DNA of 6,768 bases from an uncultured Ruminococcus sp. GTDB lineage: Bacteria > Bacillota > Clostridia > Oscillospirales > Ruminococcaceae. Position numbers and translations under genes: made by a program. The stretch's first letter is position 1. Each line of letters begins with the position of its first letter. The notes under the pieces were generated by a model. That model had not been told where the DNA came from and searched no databases. It saw only the letters and a program-made list of their open reading frames with translations. Below are positions 5,769 through 6,768 of the stretch, in pieces. The stretch covers positions 1 through 6,768 of the forward strand of contig CAMCMW010000081.1 of the NCBI GenBank assembly GCA_945876155.1. Direction: 5' to 3'.

Positions 5769-6338
5769 ATGAAAAATAAAAAATCCACGCAAAATTTATT
5801 GGGACTGTGCACATTCAGCAAATACGGTCTGCTGACAGACAAGTCAGAACTTGCTTTCTTCAGCGTTCAGCCGACAAATATTTCTGTCCTGTCAGCTGAA
5901 AATATTGATGTCAAAATTCATCATATGATGATGTTATTATCAATGATTCCCGAACTTGAAATCATATGTCTTGACAGTTGTGAATGTTTTGACGGAAACA
6001 AAGTATATATCAGAAACCGACTGAAAAGTGAGGAAAATCCAAAGGTAAGAAAGTTGCTGGAACATGACATGAATTTTCTTGATGATATTCAGATTGAAAT
6101 GTCAACTGCAAGACAGTTTATGTTCTGTATTCGTTTTAAGGATAAGAAAGATGAGCAGATTTTTCAGCAAATAAACCGTACAGCAAAAGTGATTTCTGAG
6201 CATGGCTTTGAGGTGCGCAGAATGAACAGGGATGACATTAAAAGAATGCTGGCAATATATTTTGACGTGTCTATGAACGGTGATGAAATGGAAGATTTTG
6301 AAGGGCTTAAATATATGGAGGTGCAGAGCAATGTTTAA
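5769..6338 (+). CDS. VirB4/TraC N-terminal-domain-like protein, stand-alone
   Basis: This 189-residue protein has no membrane span and no Walker motifs. AAAGGA at 5757-5762 places the start at ATG 5769. The pattern resembles the N-terminal, non-ATPase domain of TraC/VirB4-type conjugation proteins. A strand (SELAFFSVQPTNISVLSAEN, 26-45) is followed by a helix with a hydrophobic end (about 48-61) and a strand LEIICLDSCE (63-72). Then come a helical segment ENPKVRKLLEHDMNFLDDIQ (89-108), a strand ARQFMFCIRF (114-123) and a helix with a Phe-rich turn (130-146). RRMNRDDIKRMLAIYFDVS (150-168) closes the domain. It overlaps the following VirB4 gene by 8 bp, so the two are co-translated and probably interact. 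The pattern match is from memory of the family, not a search. The alternative is a conserved element protein of unknown function. A strong terminator stands immediately upstream. Confidence 0.8.
   Translation: MKNKKSTQNLLGLCTFSKYGLLTDKSELAFFSVQPTNISVLSAENIDVKIHHMMMLLSMIPELEIICLDSCECFDGNKVYIRNRLKSEENPKVRKLLEHDMNFLDDIQIEMSTARQFMFCIRFKDKKDEQIFQQINRTAKVISEHGFEVRRMNRDDIKRMLAIYFDVSMNGDEMEDFEGLKYMEVQSNV
6317..6321 (+). promoter_or_regulatory. Ribosome binding site for virB4 inside the upstream gene
   Basis: GGAGG lies within the last codons of the 189-residue gene, 9 nt before ATG 6331. Together with the ATGTTTAA overlap at 6331-6338, this sets the virB4 start and suggests translational coupling. 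Confidence 0.75.
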
Positions 6339-6768
6339 AAGAAAACAAAAAATACTTACACAGAAACAAGAAGAAAAAATCAGAATTCAGGATTTTTTTG
6401 ACCGAATTGTCCCAGGTACAGTCAGATTTTTTACAGATCATTTTATCTGCGGAAACAGTTATAAATGTGTTTGGGCGGTCAGAGAGTTTCCGCCAGGTAC
6501 CGAAGAACAGGCAATACTAGCACACCTCGCGGACAGAAATTCTGTTACCCTGAGAATCTACAACCGCTTTGTTGACAGTGCCGAGCAGCGTCAGATCATT
6601 CAGCATGCTACTCGCCGAAACAAGCTTATGACCGCAACAAACGACATAACTGAATCCATAACCGCTGAAAATAATTTGCAGGATGTTGTTCAGCTTATTG
6701 CTGAACTCAGAAGAAACAAAGAACCGCTCCTGCATACAGCAGTATTTATGGAGCTGAAAGCGTCTGAT
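6331..6768 (+). CDS. virB4: VirB4-type T4SS ATPase, N-terminal part (3' end outside window)
   Basis: The first 146 residues of the VirB4/TraE-like motor ATPase (CD1110-like group) are visible, and the frame is open to the last base. VirB4 powers pilus or channel assembly and substrate transfer at the inner membrane. The start MFKRKQKILTQKQEEKIR is basic and cytoplasmic. It is followed by the segment IQDFFDRIVPGTVRFFTDHF (19-38), which I recognise as typical of clostridial-element VirB4 proteins, and by the phrase REPLLHTAVFMEL (the visible residues are NKEPLLHTAVFMEL) near residues 129-142. The Walker A and B motifs lie beyond the right edge, since full proteins are about 800 residues. No membrane span is seen in this part. 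The gene overlaps the preceding VirB4-N-like gene by 8 bp. Confidence 0.9.
   Translation, partial: MFKRKQKILTQKQEEKIRIQDFFDRIVPGTVRFFTDHFICGNSYKCVWAVREFPPGTEEQAILAHLADRNSVTLRIYNRFVDSAEQRQIIQHATRRNKLMTATNDITESITAENNLQDVVQLIAELRRNKEPLLHTAVFMELKASD

Noticed and set aside
6517..6735. 72-residue - strand frame
   Set aside because: It is antisense to the conserved N-terminal part of virB4.
1..6768. CRISPR arrays, tRNA/rRNA genes, insertion sequences, att sites or oriT
   Set aside because: I looked for regular repeats, tRNA-like folds, transposase motifs and terminal inverted repeats on both strands and saw none; nearly all bases are in dense + strand coding sequence.

Overview
This window is an internal segment of an integrative and conjugative element (ICE/CTn type) from a low-to-moderate GC Gram-positive gut-type bacterium. 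A Clostridia host of the Ruminococcus kind is my best guess. The evidence is a class B sortase, strong AGGAGG-type ribosome binding sites, tightly packed same-strand genes, and a type IV secretion (T4SS) gene set in the order known from the Clostridioides difficile CTn (CD1115 to CD1110) family. The species call is inference; no rRNA or housekeeping gene is present. Every gene I accept is on the + strand, and no relaxase, integrase, att site or origin of transfer is visible.

Layout: (1) positions 3-494 hold the C-terminal part of a sortase B, cut by the left edge. (2) 508-837 encodes a small secreted or membrane protein with a signal peptide and two hydrophobic spans, like a VirB2/TrbC pilin. 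(3) 841-2250 encodes a DUF3991/TOPRIM primase-like protein. (4) 2252-4012 encodes the VirD4-type coupling ATPase. (5) 4016-4276 encodes a winged-helix protein that probably starts at CTG. (6) 4280-4450 encodes a 56-residue basic, cysteine-rich protein. (7) 4443-5360 encodes a VirB6/TrbL-like polytopic membrane protein. (8) 5372-5632 encodes a VirB3/PrgI-like two-span protein. (9) 5633-5768 is a 136-bp AT-rich gap that ends in a perfect 14-bp-stem intrinsic terminator. (10) 5769-6338 encodes a 189-residue protein resembling a stand-alone VirB4/TraC N-terminal domain. (11) 6331-6768 is the start of the VirB4-type ATPase, cut by the right edge.

How the genes fit together: the coupling protein (VirD4) would bring the relaxase-DNA complex to a channel built from VirB2-, VirB3- and VirB6-like membrane proteins and driven by VirB4. 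The TOPRIM protein probably acts on the transferred DNA, and the winged-helix and Cys-rich proteins are candidate regulators or accessory factors. Gene spacing runs from 8-bp overlaps to 13-bp gaps, which suggests one polycistronic unit broken only by the terminator at 5714-5754.

Most of this is a recognisable conjugation module. The points that stand out are the strong terminator inside the T4SS operon directly before the VirB4 block, the extra VirB4-N-like gene between the VirB3-like and VirB4 genes, the apparent CTG start of the winged-helix gene in frame with virD4, and the identical ATGTTTRA overlaps at two gene junctions.
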